Assembly (NCBI GenBank): GCA_025330725.1
Contig: JAIWND010000021.1
Location: 62,001-126,000 of the forward strand
Reading direction: 5' to 3'
Length of the DNA stretch: 64,000 nt
Origin: Chlamydoabsidia padenii
Lineage: Eukaryota > Mucoromycota > Mucoromycetes > Mucorales > Cunninghamellaceae
The notes under the pieces were generated by a model that saw only the letters and a program-made list of their open reading frames with translations, did no database searches and had not been told where the DNA came from. This document shows positions 49,850 to 61,708 of the stretch, piece by piece; position 1 is the first letter of the stretch, and each line of letters begins with the position of its first letter. The position numbers and the translations under genes are program-made.

Positions 49850-52800
49850 CATATCATCAACTTACAATAGCATCGATTCGTTTCAAGATACTTTGGGCTT
49901 TTCTTGGACCAAAGCCACAGACATATTGTAGAGACGCAGCAATATAAGGAGATTGTATAGCCGCATTGATATCCACACCCAAATCGTTCACTACAGTAAT
50001 GAGCGCCCGTTCCAAGTAGAATAAAAGCAAATCATCAGACACCAAATTCTGATAAGGATGGAATCGAATCGCCAAAAGGTCACGACCAAGACCAGTGTAT
50101 TCATAAAGAGGGTTTTGTAATCGGCGAGCCAAAGCAATACAGTAGCGCATGACTTCAGGCTTGTCTGGGAATTCATTTTGAGCACGTCGAGAGTTCTTGT
50201 AAAGACGAGCAGCTTCATCATCCACTACTACCAGATCAATGGCACTTGTTCCACTTTCCCGAGTTTGATTGATTTCGCTAATCATACCTTGTAAGTGCTT
50301 AACGAGACGCCTTGTTTCCGCATTGTAGCCAGCCACACCCACTACCTGAGGTCGACGAGATCGAATGAATTGGTCCAGTTGTGAGACGTAGCGTCCTTCC
50401 TTCAAATGCGGTACTTCAAATTGATCAAAGACCTTGCCACGTTGATTCAGCATGACAGCCATTGTAGGAGATTTCATGTCACCATTACCATGAGACACAG
50501 TAAGGACACGAGGAAGATTGTTGCGATTGCGGTCAGAATCAGGACCACGGTAGGGACCCACATTGATCTTGGCAAGTAGGTTTTTGGAGGCTTGTTTGCA
50601 GATACATTCTTGAGATTCCACTCGACACTTTTCACGAATGTATTTATCCATCAATGGCACCAGGTAATCCTTGAGACTTTGTTCCAATACTTCGGTTCGT
50701 TGTAAATTCCATTGTCCCACAGATTCGCTATAGCCATCAGACAAGTAGTATTCCGATATTGATGCCACCCAGGAGTCATAGTCAGCAATGGTGATTTCCA
50801 CCGATAACATATTATCAGATTCACCTTTAAGTAGTTCCAAGAATTCACCATTGTTGAATGTGTTGATAGGTTTGTTGCGCAAGTACTTGAATCGATGGAG
50901 AGGATGCAGATCATCAATGGCAGTAAATCCCTTGTCAGTTGGTTTCGCCACCACCACAGCACGTTCTTCCCAATCACGTCGAATTGCCTTGCGGACTTGA
51001 GGATCATAAGCTATTTCTTGAGCCAAAATAGTTCTTGCTGCCCGGAGTACCTTGGCGCTATCCGTAAAAGTGTCATCAATGTTAGCCTCGCCTTCTACAC
51101 TGGGATCCACCAAACTGTCTTCAGGGTAATATCGGCGATTCTTCTGCAAGTAGTTGGCACCGAATTCCTTTGCTGTAATCCCGAATTGCTAGTGTAATAG
51201 AGTCAGTTAGTTGATTGTTCCTGAGTTACCATCTTTTCTTTTTCTAAAACCACTTACCGGTAATACAGCAACAACACGGGTTTCCTTCATTGTTTCATAT
51301 AAAGACTTGGTGAGAGGACGCTTAGGACCCTTGTTTTGAGATTGGACCCGATTGATAGCACTGCTGAATTTCAAGTTGACATAATCCAAGACATCGTTGA
51401 CTTCTTCCATTTTTTCCACCTTGGATTCAGCATCGCGGACATAAGCATCATCAATGTTGTACTTGGCCAAAAAGTCGTGGAGAGTCTTCTTGCGTTCCAT
51501 AAAACTGTGGTATTTAAAGTCCAAGTCGTAGATTTCCCAGAGATCATCTTCAGACAGAATTTCCGTAGTAGCGCCCGTTACCTTGTTGATTTCAGTAAAA
51601 AAGTCGCGGCGATGATCCTTGATATGAGGCACTTCCAGTAGTTCCCGCACAAAGAAGCCGACCACATAAGTTACAGCAGTTTGGAACTTTTCAGGCACAG
51701 GATTGAGACCACGAAGTTGGGCGAGTTGTTTTGCCACCCAGGCACCTTCTTGTTGTATTTCTTCAGCAGTTGATTCCACAAACTTCTTGGAGAGACCTTC
51801 GTAGCGCATTTGGAGTCGTTCGGGTACGTCAATGTTTCGAATCTTGTCATCTTCTTCGGTAAGCATTCGTTCGGCTAGTTCGCTTGGTTCAAAGATATCA
51901 GCCAACTGAGGTTCCCGTTGTTCATTTTCCATTTCAATTTGCTATAAAACAACAACAAAAGATTAATATTTAGTATTCATCATCAAACTTCATCCTTTTT
52001 TTCTTTCTACTTACATCTTCAGCATAAAGAGCATCTTCATAGTCACCACCATCACCAAAGATATCATACATATCCATCAAGACACTAAACATAATAATGT
52101 TAATAATAATAGTCAGTTTTGGTCCATTTTGTGTTCCATCCCTACTTACTCTTCACTGATGCCTTCAGGTAACATATCCATGATGCCTTTACCAGGTTGG
52201 ACATGCCCACGATCATCATAATAACCAGTAGCAGCACCATCATTACGCTGACCAAACCGTCTTTCGTTCAATACTTGATCCAGATCATCTTCATCTTCGT
52301 CAGCAATAAAGTCACCCATATCATCATAAGCATCCCTTCGTCGGTAAACAGGTTCTTTGTATTGAGTTTCTTCGTCTTCGTCATAATGATGTCCACCAGT
52401 AGTTGTTTGCCGATCAACGTCTTGTTCTTCTTCGTCTTCGTCGGAAAAGATGTTTTCGACTCCACCAGATGATCGAGAAGACGTGTTGCGATCAGTTTCT
52501 TCACGACCACGTTTCAACCGTTTCAGTTGAGGCTATAAATATAAGTGAGTAAGGTGATTGTTAGTTATGATTTATCCTTTTGTTTTTTAATCACTTACAC
52601 CTGATGACCTTGCCACCTTTACACCGGTGTTTTCCTCCAGCAGTTCGAGATCTTCTTCATCCAGTTCTTCGTCGTCTATTCATATACATGATAGCATGAA
52701 TTTTAGTTTCACTGATTGTTAAATCAGCCCAGCCAGAGTGATGTACTTACAGTCTTCAATACGCTTCTTCTTTTTTCGTCGAGCTGCCACTTTGGTATCC

Positions 52801-53118
52801 GCATCTTGTTCTTCGTCTTCATCGTCCACGATAAAACCATCGGCCACCTAAAAAAAATAGTGAATGGTGTCAGTATACATCAAACCCCAACACTGTACAT
52901 ACCTTTCGAGCCTCTTCTTCGTCTTCCTCTTCCAATTCTTCATCGTCATCGTCGTCATCGTCGTCGTCGTCATCATCCTGATGGCCATATCCTATTTCTT
53001 CACCTTCGTCGTCCGAGTTAGCTTCAAGGTCATGGTGTCGACTTAAATGCTGCTGCTGGCGGCGTTGTTGTTGTTGTTGGTAAAGACTGGTTTCGTCATC
53101 ACTATCTTGGAGCGACAT
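47944..53118 (-). CDS. SPT6: transcription elongation factor SPT6
   Basis: Ten exons on minus (53118-52903, 52847-52751, 52675-52599, 52532-52150, 52084-52015, 51941-51258, 51188-49866, 49744-48613, 48551-48424, 48351-47944) encode 1505 aa. SPT6 is a histone chaperone and RNA polymerase II elongation factor. Seen in order: acidic D/E-rich N terminus (1-280), the helical Tex-like core, a YqgF-like domain (RVLTVSHGNGDMKSPTMAVM), helix-hairpin-helix YVCGFGPRKAQSILKRIDAI (about 930-950), an S1 domain near 1105-1175 and the tandem SH2 from about 1220 (FNHSEAETYLESRQPGDLVI; RPSSRG). Length is close to yeast Spt6 (1451). The last ~100 residues are H/Q/P-rich, unlike the usual tail. Confidence 0.97.
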
Positions 53119-54105
53119 GAGTAGGAAGCGGTATCAAGGATAGTAGTGATGTAAATATATAGAGCACCAAATGTAAACGAGTTATCAAAGTAATCGTCGT
53201 CAATTGGAATCAAGTAAAAAAAAAAAATATACAGATAAAGAAGAAGAAGAATGTAGAGTGCTGTTTAAAACCCCTTTTCCTTCACAAAAGTAATAATAAT
53301 AAAGGAGTGTTTTGCCTTGATGGATTGTGAGTAAAAACAAAAAGGCAAAAGAGAGTGGAAAGAAAAAGAACTCCCGCCCATTTCAAAAAACGTCGTAAAG
53401 TATGATTGAGCCCCCCCAGTCACTTTTTTTTTTACTCACCTAAAAAAAAAAGCGAGCGGGGTTTTCTCCTTCTCTTTTGCCTTCTTGAACAAAGTAGGTA
53501 CGAATTCGACACAAGACAAGTAACATCGTATAGGGAAATACATCATCGACGATCATATAACAAAGCTATCAGTAGCTCAATACACCTCGGCGACAAAGGA
53601 TCTGGATCTGGATCTAAATAATATATACTGTATACACTCAATAGGGGAAGGGGTTGACCTAGCGATGGATGGTCAGTGTTGAAGGAGGTGGCGGGATGGG
53701 TAGAAATAGTGTTTGGAGGCGAAACCAGGGATGGCTATAGATTGTTATATATGTTAATCAATAAATAATACACCTTTTTTTTTTTATTAAATGTTAAAAA
53801 TAGGCTTGATGGACTACAATTATGATGTCAAACAACAATCACTTTTGTTATGTATGTGGCATACAAGGCTAAAAAAAGAGGAAGGGAAACAATAGATATA
53901 AGGGGTTCCAAGTAACTTTAAACAATGGATCCAATTCCTTTTATACACAAATTAAATAAAGGCATTTTTATTAGTGATATACAACATGAGGGTAAAGAAG
54001 AATGGGGGAGGGGACAAATTAATGGTATAGGAGACTATAAAAAAAGTATTCTATCTATCTAGGAGAATAATAATGGGTGGGGGGTGGGTGGGAGGGTATA
54101 ATAAA
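53119..54105. other. intergenic region between SPT6 and a small orphan gene
   Basis: SPT6 promoter side: CCGCCCATTTCAAAAA near 53374-53388 is a variant motif. The 71-codon frame at 53406-53621 has no protein character. The rest is 3' region of the minus-strand orphan gene plus low-complexity DNA. Confidence 0.35.
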
Positions 54106-54477
54106 TCAATTGGCAAATTCAGGGGTAACAATAAGTCTAACCGTTTGTTCGGGATAGGCTTCAATTAATCTTTCGATTTCCATTTGCTTGGGAGAGAGTG
54201 GATCGTCCAGATTGATTAATACAGGTAAAGAGAATCGAGTATAATTTGGGATCGATCGACGGCGATTAGTGAAAAAGTTGGAGAGGCGTAATGTGGTTCT
54301 GGATATAAAGTGTGAAGAGGATCGTTTGGTTGATGATGATGTGTTGGATGATGTCGTAGATGAGGATGATGGACGTCTTTCGTAGTCATCTTGACCGTAG
54401 TAGTATGATAAAGGTCCATTGTTAAGTATCATGTTGTCGTTTATTGAGTAAGGCATATGAAGTGCGTATAGATCCAA
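54106..54477 (-). CDS. orphan small protein, 123 aa
   Basis: Intronless frame with a composition unlike the surrounding AT-rich DNA: a tyrosine-rich start (YYYGQDDYERRP), a Ser/Thr run, a basic middle (FFTNRRRSIPNYTRFSLPV) and an ordered end (LIEAYPEQTVRLIVTPEF). A strong copy of the recurrent motif (TTTCAAATCCCGCCG, 54569-54583) lies about 95 nt upstream in promoter-like position. No signal peptide or membrane segment. No family recognised; the motif and codon pattern support a real gene. Confidence 0.5.
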   Translation of the reverse strand: MDLYALHMPYSINDNMILNNGPLSYYYGQDDYERRPSSSSTTSSNTSSSTKRSSSHFISRTTLRLSNFFTNRRRSIPNYTRFSLPVLINLDDPLSPKQMEIERLIEAYPEQTVRLIVTPEFAN

Positions 54478-55025
54478 GTGAAAAAAAAAAAAAAAAAAAA
54501 AGTGTAGAGAAAGTAAAAGAAAAGGGATGAAATCTGTGGATCGTGCATTTTTTTAAAAAAGGCACAATATTTCAAATCCCGCCGCATATCTAACAAGTAG
54601 GGTGAACGCTAAACTGAAGTCTGTGCGTTTCCCTAATCATTCTCCTATTCCACGCTTTTCTATTTTATTAGTAATCTCATTAAATGTATGATGCACGTTC
54701 TTCTCACAGACCATCTTTATTTCGATACCGTGTGATTGAAGGGAAAAAAAAAACCCAATCTTGTTAGTATCATTTGGACTTCCATGAGGATTCTAAAATA
54801 GTATATATAACATACTCTTCATCGACGCCTTTTGCTCGTGTTTGCTCACATGATAACCACCATGCAAATTATTAATGTAAGCATGAGTAAACTATATCTC
54901 TCCATGAAGAGCGGGGCGGCGTTTGAAATCGTAGTTTGTTGCATGAATTATTTATTAAAGTATCTATGGTGTAAAGAAAAAGTCGAAAGTCTACTAAACT
55001 AATACACAGGGAAACTGCATAAATT
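54478..55025. other. intergenic region
   Basis: Motif copy at 54569-54583, A-tract just upstream of the orphan gene, 3' region of the next minus-strand gene. Nothing else supported. Confidence 0.35.
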
Positions 55026-55639
55026 TTATCTACTGCATTGACCTCTGTAACAGTAAGTGCCATACCCTATATAGATTGAAGCAGAAAAAAAATGATGTCA
55101 GTTAACGTGATCTACTGTGAATACCCCTCTCTTTTGAGTTGAAACCCTTACCAAATCGGGTGTAACAATCATTGTTTGTTCGACTATAATAAAGCAATAA
55201 TAATAATAATAAGAATAAAAGTCAATCATTGAGAATCCCTAGAAAACTCCCTTACCAGTAAGTACTACTTCCACCACCATAGTATGTATGTCGTTGGTTC
55301 CTTGTAACAAGTCCTGTAATTAAACCCACAATCAATCCGATCAATATGAAACAACAACAGAGTGACAGAAATCGCCGCCGCAAACCTAATCGATTATTCT
55401 GTGGTGGGCTATAAAAGTGAACGAGACGTTGACGAGCATTGTTTAATGGTTGTGGATGATGTTGCTGAGGTGGTTGACCACTCATTGGTTGAGGAGGAGG
55501 AGGAGGCTGATAGTATGATTGCCCCGGCCTAGGTCCGCCTTGCTGATAACTGGGAGGAGGAGGATCATCTAAATCGTTCAATCGGGTCAGAGTTCTCCTT
55601 TTTCTTTCTCCCCATGTTGTACTTACAATTTGGGTTCAT
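55026..55639 (-). CDS. small Pro-rich single-pass membrane protein with C-terminal cysteine motif
   Basis: Four exons on minus (55639-55627, 55568-55256, 55183-55152, 55066-55026) encode 132 aa. Exon 2 alone seems to end in a stop, but that stop is inside a GTAAGG donor; splicing two more short exons yields a coherent tail. N terminus: YDDPPPPSYQQGG and other Pro/Gln-rich repeats, facing the cytoplasm. A transmembrane helix follows (CCCFILIGLIVGLITGLVT), then an external tail with four cysteines, CRTNNDCYTRFGYGTYCYRG then QC. The proline-rich PPPPSY pattern could bind WW or SH3 domains. The motif GGCGGGATTTGAAA lies at 55781-55795, about 145 nt upstream. Family not recognised. Confidence 0.6.
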
Positions 55640-56747
55640 GGCAGTATGGTTTATAAAAGAAAAAAAAGGGAGGTGGAAAAGAAAAATGGTTTTATATAGC
55701 GTGATCCAAGTAGTGAAACTTTGCATTGTTCATGGCTCTGAATCCGTGTAACATTTTGAAATTTCATACGCCGATTAAAGGCGGGATTTGAAAATACCCA
55801 CCCATTTGTCCTTGATTCTAATGCATAAATAATGTATCAATAAGATAATGAAAGAGAGAAGAAAAAAAAAAAAGAAAAGAGAAAGAAAGCACAGTTGACA
55901 ATGAACAATTTGTCACCGAAGAAGGCAAGAAGAGAATACCTGAAAGGATTGTCTAATAAGAGCATGGCGGTATGTAAATTAGGACTGTCCTGAGGCTTGG
56001 AAAGAAAATTTTTTCGTACGTGAAAGCTATAAAGGCCCAAAGTATCCTCTTTCACGTTTTTTTTTTTTTTTTTTTGTTCACTATTATATCCGCCTGTCTC
56101 CTCGCTTCTTCTTGGTAAGTACTCTCTCCCCCCTTCCTCTTGGTGTAGATGTTGTTGTTGTTTTTCTTTGGTCGCAAGGATGAACCTGGCATTTGGCTTT
56201 AGCCGTTATGGCGCTGATGAAAAAAAACTAGCTACCTAACTTTAAACCACTGAGCCCAAAGAAAAATCACAACAACAGAATGATCACTTAATATGTAGTT
56301 TATCAGCTTATTAATCATCATATCTTCTTTTTATAGTCCTCAACAAGATAAACCTGTATATAGTTTTAGTCATAGTACTATAGTTAACTTTAAATAAAAT
56401 CTTATGTTGGATATAATATCATTTTGTTGTACGTATTGTGATGTGGAAATGTTCGATTTCGATAATTCAAATCCCGATATCCATGTATACACTTCTTTTG
56501 GTATGAGGTCATTTTCTAATATTCATGTCAACATGGATCTCAATTCTGTTGTATATGTACTGTACAGTACTGTACGTTGGACTGTAAAAAGCAACTTGAC
56601 CAGACGCTTTGAGACATACAGCAAGGGAAAAAAAGATTATCGGGATTTGAATTTCGAAAAGATCTGCAGGCAATCAAAAGGGTGAAAACTTTTTTTCTCG
56701 TCTCGATTTTCTTTTCTTTTCTTTTTTCTTTCTTACTTTCATTATCG
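55640..56747. other. intergenic region, divergent promoters
   Basis: Holds three motif copies: 55781-55795 (toward the small membrane protein), 56464-56478 and 56639-56654 (about 100 nt before the mannosyltransferase start). Overlapping palindromes built of GTACTGTACAGTAC lie near 56557-56577. A pyrimidine-rich leader precedes 56748. No gene. Confidence 0.4.
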
Positions 56748-58132
56748 ATGCGGCCCTTTACCTCATTATCAAGAAAGCCACTCTTGTTTATAGGGTTTGT
56801 GTCTGTATTTATCTTCTTATACCATGTGGCCAGTCATCCCAAAGTAACCACCAATTTACGACCTGCCACCTATTACGACAACTATGATGAAGCCGTCTGT
56901 CTACCTGAAATCTTATTAACTCGTCAACCACCTAAAGAAAAAGCAAAAGCAGCGTTTGTTATTTTGGTACGAAACAGGTAAGAAAAAGAAGAAGAAAAGG
57001 ATGGATAGATGATGATTACGATACTCATTACTGTTTTTTTTAAATGTGTAAAGTGAACAAGAAGAAATTGCGTCCAGTATTATCAACCTTGAAGACAAAT
57101 TCAACAGGAACTTCCACTATCCTTATGTATTTTTGAACGAAGAACCTTTTACTGATGAATTCAAGGCGGCGATGACGAAAGCGTCACCTAGTGCACGAAT
57201 GGAATTTGGCTTGATCGACAAGAAGAAACATTGGGGATATCCTTCTTTTGTGGATGAAACGTATGCTGCTCAATGTCGTCAACAAATGGGTGCTTCTGGT
57301 GTTATGTTTGGGGATAAAGAAAGTTATCATCATATGTGTCGATTCCAATCTGGCTTCTTCTTTGATCATCCTCTTTTGGCAAAGTAAGTCTTGTATAAAT
57401 AGGAATTCATATTAATCTCTCTTTATATATAATAGTTACGATTGGTATTGGCGTGTAGAACCAGGGGTCAAATTCTTTTGCGACATTACTTACGACCCTT
57501 TCTTATACATGCAAAAATACAATAAGCTTTATGGATTCGTGGTGACTTTGAAGGAAATGCCTGATACGATACCTACATTATGGGATACGGTGTTGGAATA
57601 TGCGGAATCAAGACGGATTGATATCTCAGTCAAAGGGCGCTCCTTGTTTCCTTTCTTCAGGGACGAAGATGGGCATGGCAATGGTTACAATTATTGTCAC
57701 TTCTGGTCGAACTTTGAAATTGCCTCTTTGAATCTCTGGCGAAGTCCGGCTTATCGCGATTTCTTCAACTATCTGGATCAAACTGGTAACTTCTTTTATG
57801 AACGATGGGGGGATGCACCAGGTAAAGATAAAAAAAGAAAAAGAGTGGCATAGTGTAATTAATCTCTCTCTCTTTATGTAGTCCATTCTTTAGGTGCTGG
57901 GTTGTTTTTGGAAACCGATCAAATCCATTACTTTGAAGATATCGGATACCAACATGACTTGTATCGCCACTGTCCAGCTAAAGAAAGTAAGAAAGGATGT
58001 CGGTGCAACTGTCCGGTGGGAACGTCTAAAGAAAGCATTGATCACGACAACTACTACGATACTTGTCTTCCTCAATGGCGCAAATGGGTCAAGACATCGG
58101 AAGCAAGAAAGGCCCGGTGGTGGTCTTCATAG
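56748..58132 (+). CDS. alpha-1,2-mannosyltransferase, GT15 family (Kre2/Mnt1-like)
   Basis: Four exons (56748-56977, 57054-57383, 57436-57821, 57882-58132) encode 398 aa. Type II Golgi protein: short basic tail, membrane helix at about 12-28 (LLFIGFVSVFIFLYHVA), stem, then a GT15 catalytic domain. Seen: AAFVILVRNSEQEEI, YPYVFLNEEPF, MCRFQSGFFFDHPLL, YDWYWRVEPGVKFFCDITYD and the catalytic segment YNYCHFWSNFEIASL, where the glutamate corresponds to the nucleophile region of yeast Kre2. Adds alpha-1,2-mannose to O- and N-glycans using GDP-mannose. The C-terminal CPAKESKKGCRCNCPVG segment is cysteine-rich. All family motifs are intact. Confidence 0.95.
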
Positions 58133-58477
58133 TAAATGGTAGAATATAGTTAGTCTTTATTAGCATACATGTAGTCTATTATTTAATACCATCTTCATAA
58201 AATAAAAACAAAATCTTCATGTATGCGGCTTGTTATGACATTTTATACAGGTAGTTTAACGTTGATGATATATGTAACATAATAGAAGAAGTTTAGACAA
58301 ACTTTTATCCTACAAACAAATCAAATCAACTAGAGGAGTATATTAAAGGGAACAGCCATAGAGCAAAGAAAAGAATTCAACCCCGCCTGTTGTCGGCATA
58401 TGAATTTCAAGCTGTCAGGAAAATCCCCACTCCTTCACATCATCAAGGATCCTTCTTCTTCACTTTATCCTTGAAAG
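58133..58477. other. intergenic region upstream of eL29
   Basis: 3' region of the GT15 gene with AATAAA near 58199; ATTCAACCCCGCC at 58375-58387 is a diverged motif copy. Confidence 0.35.
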
Positions 58478-58580
58478 GTATGGGATAGAGAATGATACTT
58501 ACGAAAAAAAATAACAACAAAAACAACGGATGGATGATTTGGATGAATGGATGGATGGAATACTCATTATCATTATATAG
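58478..58580 (+). other. probable 5'-UTR intron of eL29 with (GGAT)n
   Basis: Donor GAAAG/GTATGG at 58478 and acceptor ATTATATAG at 58580, 14 nt before the start codon. GGAT units cluster at about 58527-58558. Inferred from splice signals and by analogy to P0 and uS8 here. Confidence 0.5.
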
Positions 58581-58594
58581 GTTAGCGAAACATA

Positions 58595-58922
58595 ATGGCC
58601 AAGTCCAAGAACCACACCAACCACAACCAAAGTAATGCATTTAACACTACTACATTAATCATTATAAAAAAAAGGTATTAACCGCCTTTCATTCTTATTT
58701 TAGACAAGAAGGCTCACCGTAACGGTATCGCCAAACCTCGTCAACACAAGTACCCTTCTCTTAAGGGTGTAAGTATTTTAAAACACCGCCGCATGTTATC
58801 ATCACCCCCCTTTGCTAATACGATGCTTTTAATAGGTGGATGCCAAGTTCCTCCGTAACCAACGTTTCGCCAAGAAGGGTACCTTCAAGGCCAACCTCGC
58901 TGCTGCAGCCTCCAAGAACTAG
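58595..58922 (+). CDS. RPL29: 60S ribosomal protein eL29
   Basis: Three exons (58595-58631, 58704-58768, 58836-58922) encode 62 aa, the usual size of fungal eL29. Sequence MAKSKNHTNHNQNKKAHRNG then IAKPRQHKYPSLKGVDAKFL and NQRFAKKGTF are diagnostic. Small basic protein near the 60S P-stalk base. The AAA/AAC junction codons are rebuilt exactly by the first intron. Confidence 0.96.
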
Positions 58923-59083
58923 ATACTCGGTCGGTCAATAGCTACATTCTATCATACCATTTGATGGAGAGGTCCCCCCCGCTTTTTTTTTTAAAACTTG
59001 TATCAACAATAAAATAGTCTTGTTTTTTTGTAGATCCATTATATACATATACCATTGTCCAAACATTTGTATCACGTAATAAA

Positions 59084-59188
59084 AACACTTTTTATGTAGA
59101 CTCTCATTGTTTATGCATTATGGATTCCGATGATAAAAAAGGAAACTGTGCGTCTTTATTGATCAAGTTTTTTTTAAAAAAAAAGATA
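59084..59188. repeat. direct repeat flanking the tandem array, left copy
   Basis: Near-identical to 60335-60427 apart from a 15-bp indel (TCTCATTGTTTATGC) and one or two substitutions; core ATTATGGATTCCGATGATAA. It lies in the 3' flank of eL29, suggesting duplication of this segment with the array in between. Confidence 0.75.
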
Positions 59189-59209
59189 CGTAATATGTGG
59201 AGAGAGGTT

Positions 59210-60334
59210 TATGATGTGGATACTATAGCCTATTTCCAACAAAATGTACATAATGACCAATGTGCCAAGACCCTTGTGTCGGTCAGTTCAGACTTTCCCT
59301 TCCCCCAAAAATCACGTAAATTGAATTCCCGCCAGGCTTTGAAAGAACAAACTTATTGCAAAAACCCGCTTACTCTCGCCTGGAATCTTAAGAGAGTTCT
59401 ACTGCCTCAATGAACAAGTGATGCTAATGACAAAAGTGACCATGTGTATTTCTTAGCCTATTTCCAACAAAGTTTACATAATGACCACTGTACCAAGTAC
59501 CTTGTATGAAGCAGTATATCCTCAAGATTGTTTTACCCTGACTTTTCTAAAAAAAAAAAATGGACAGAAGAGACCAAACTTATTTTCAAAACCAGCTTAC
59601 CATCGCTTTGAATCTTGGGAGAGCTCTACTGCCTCAATGAACAAGTAATGCTAATGATTAAAGTGACCATGAGCATTCCTTGGCCTATTTCCAACAAAGT
59701 TTACATAATGGTCATTGTACCAAGTCCCTTTTATGGAGCCATATAGCCTCAAGATCGTTTGAACCTGACTTTTGTGAAAAAAAAAAAAAGGATGTTGAAA
59801 TGAGATTGTGTTTTGAGGCGATTCAACGGTACTCATTTTCAAGCCCGGCCGGAGTTCAAATTACGTGATTTCTGGGGAAGGGAAAGACTCGTTCCTTTTC
59901 GTACTTTTTCAGATCGCGCCTGCCTCGAAAGGCTCTACTCGCTCCAATTGTCAAGTGATGCTAATGATTAAAGTGACGATGTGGACACTATAGCCTATTT
60001 CCAACATACCTTACTGCAAAAGCCAAGTTCCAAGACCCTCATGTCGGTCAGTCCAGACTTGCGATGACTTTTACCTGTCATTTGCAAAAAAAAAAAGTGG
60101 GACGAAGACAGAAGCCAAACTTCGTTTCAAATACCGACTGCTCCTACTCAGATGTCGGAAGAGCTCTATTTAACTAATGGTAACGATAAAAGTGGTGATG
60201 TGGATACAATGACCCATTTACAACATACTTTGCCGCAAAAGTCAAGCACCAGGACCCTTGTGTCATTCAGTCCAGACTTGCGATGACTTTTACCCGTCAT
60301 GTGTAAGAAATAGTGGGATGAAAGATTGAATCCC
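59210..60334. repeat. array of about five ~220-bp repeat units
   Basis: The landmark CCTATTTCCAAC (or CCCATTTACAAC) occurs at about 59229, 59457, 59684, 59994 and 60212, giving periods of about 228, 227, 310 and 218. Other shared blocks are ATGCTAATGATTAAAGTGA, a block with AAGACYCTTGTGTCGGTCAG, and TTCATTTTCAAA/TTCAAATACCG, which ends in sequence like the promoter motif. Same family as 40440-40935. No coding capacity; some units diverged. Confidence 0.8.
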
Positions 60335-60427
60335 ACTTTTATATGTAGACATTATGGATTCCGATGATAAAAAAGGAAACTGTGTGTCTTTATTGATGTA
60401 GTTTTTTTTAAAAAAAAAAAAAAGATA
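60335..60427. repeat. direct repeat flanking the tandem array, right copy
   Basis: Right-hand counterpart of 59084-59188, lacking the 15-bp internal segment; ends in the same T8 A-rich inverted tract. Confidence 0.75.
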
Positions 60428-60610
60428 TCAAGGCAATGTGTATTAAAAATGTAATGTGTGTATGTGTTTTATTGTGGGGAGAAGAGATGGATAACTAGAT
60501 AGACTAAATAAAGACTAGATAGACTAAATAAAGAGTCTACCACTACAGGGATTACAATCACCTTTCAAAGGGTTAAAAAAAAAAAAAAAAAAAGACGGAG
60601 GTGTAGATCA

Positions 60611-61675
60611 TCAATAATCGATATTCTATGGTAAAAAAAAAAAAAAAAAGTTAGTGATCCGAAAGTCCCTGTATAAACCTTTATTGTATTTGTACTTACG
60701 TTTTCCTCGCAATGGGTTCTGATGGTTTCAAATATCTTGAGCATCTTGCGCCTGGCACCCAAAGCCGCCACACCTTTGGCTTCTAATTCCGCATCCGTAA
60801 GCTTGACAATATCTTGCCATTTCATAGGTTCAAAGATTGAGTTGTATTTGTGTAAACGAAGACTTCTGAACCAGGCAGGGACATCTAGATTATGCACAAA
60901 ATGTATTGAGTTAGTTCCACGTTTCCTTTTTCTTTTCTTCTTACCTTGTAATAGTTCCATATCAACTACTTCACCACCCTTTTTATCCTTGTTGGTGACT
61001 GTTGTATTGATGCTACTGGTGTTACTTTTAGGAGACATACCGGTGGATGTTGACAAGATACTGCCGCGAGAATGGATATTCGCACCAGAAACCCGACGAG
61101 TAGATAGATTCGAAGGTTCACTATGATCACTAAGATAATCATGATCATTCATGGTCGATTCCAAACCATTGTGTTCTGAAAGATTCAAGAATTGTCCAAA
61201 CTGTTTTTCCATACCACCAAGAGGAGATACCATATGTTTACGATGATTGAATGGTGTAGAGGATGAAGATGCAGGTCGAGGAGAAGTAGGTCGTGAGATC
61301 GTAGGTGTTTTAAATGCAGATTCGTCTTTTTCAGATAATGTTCCTGGAATATTGTTTCGCATTGTACCAGCCACACCGCCAGTACGGGTATTATTAGTAT
61401 TACTATTATTGCTGTTGTTATTGTTTCCTCGACGGTATGGTTGTAATGTCAAACTATTAAAATCAATATCCGAATCCAACCCAAGTGCCCAAGGGGAGGG
61501 GAAGCCGGTTCCACCACTACGTTGTTGCTGATGTTGTTGATCAATCATCGAGTCCATTCCACCAAATGACCAATTTGATATATCAGCTGATTTAGGTCGT
61601 TCCAATGCATTTCCATTGCGATCACCGATATTACCAACCACAGACATAGGTCGACGGGGTGGAGGGGCGGCAGTT

Positions 61676-61708
<33 letters not shown>

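Noticed and set aside
40440..60334. The 216-bp repeats as a CRISPR-like or rDNA spacer array
   Set aside because: Units are long, degenerate and without short conserved repeats separated by unique spacers; no rRNA sequence is nearby.
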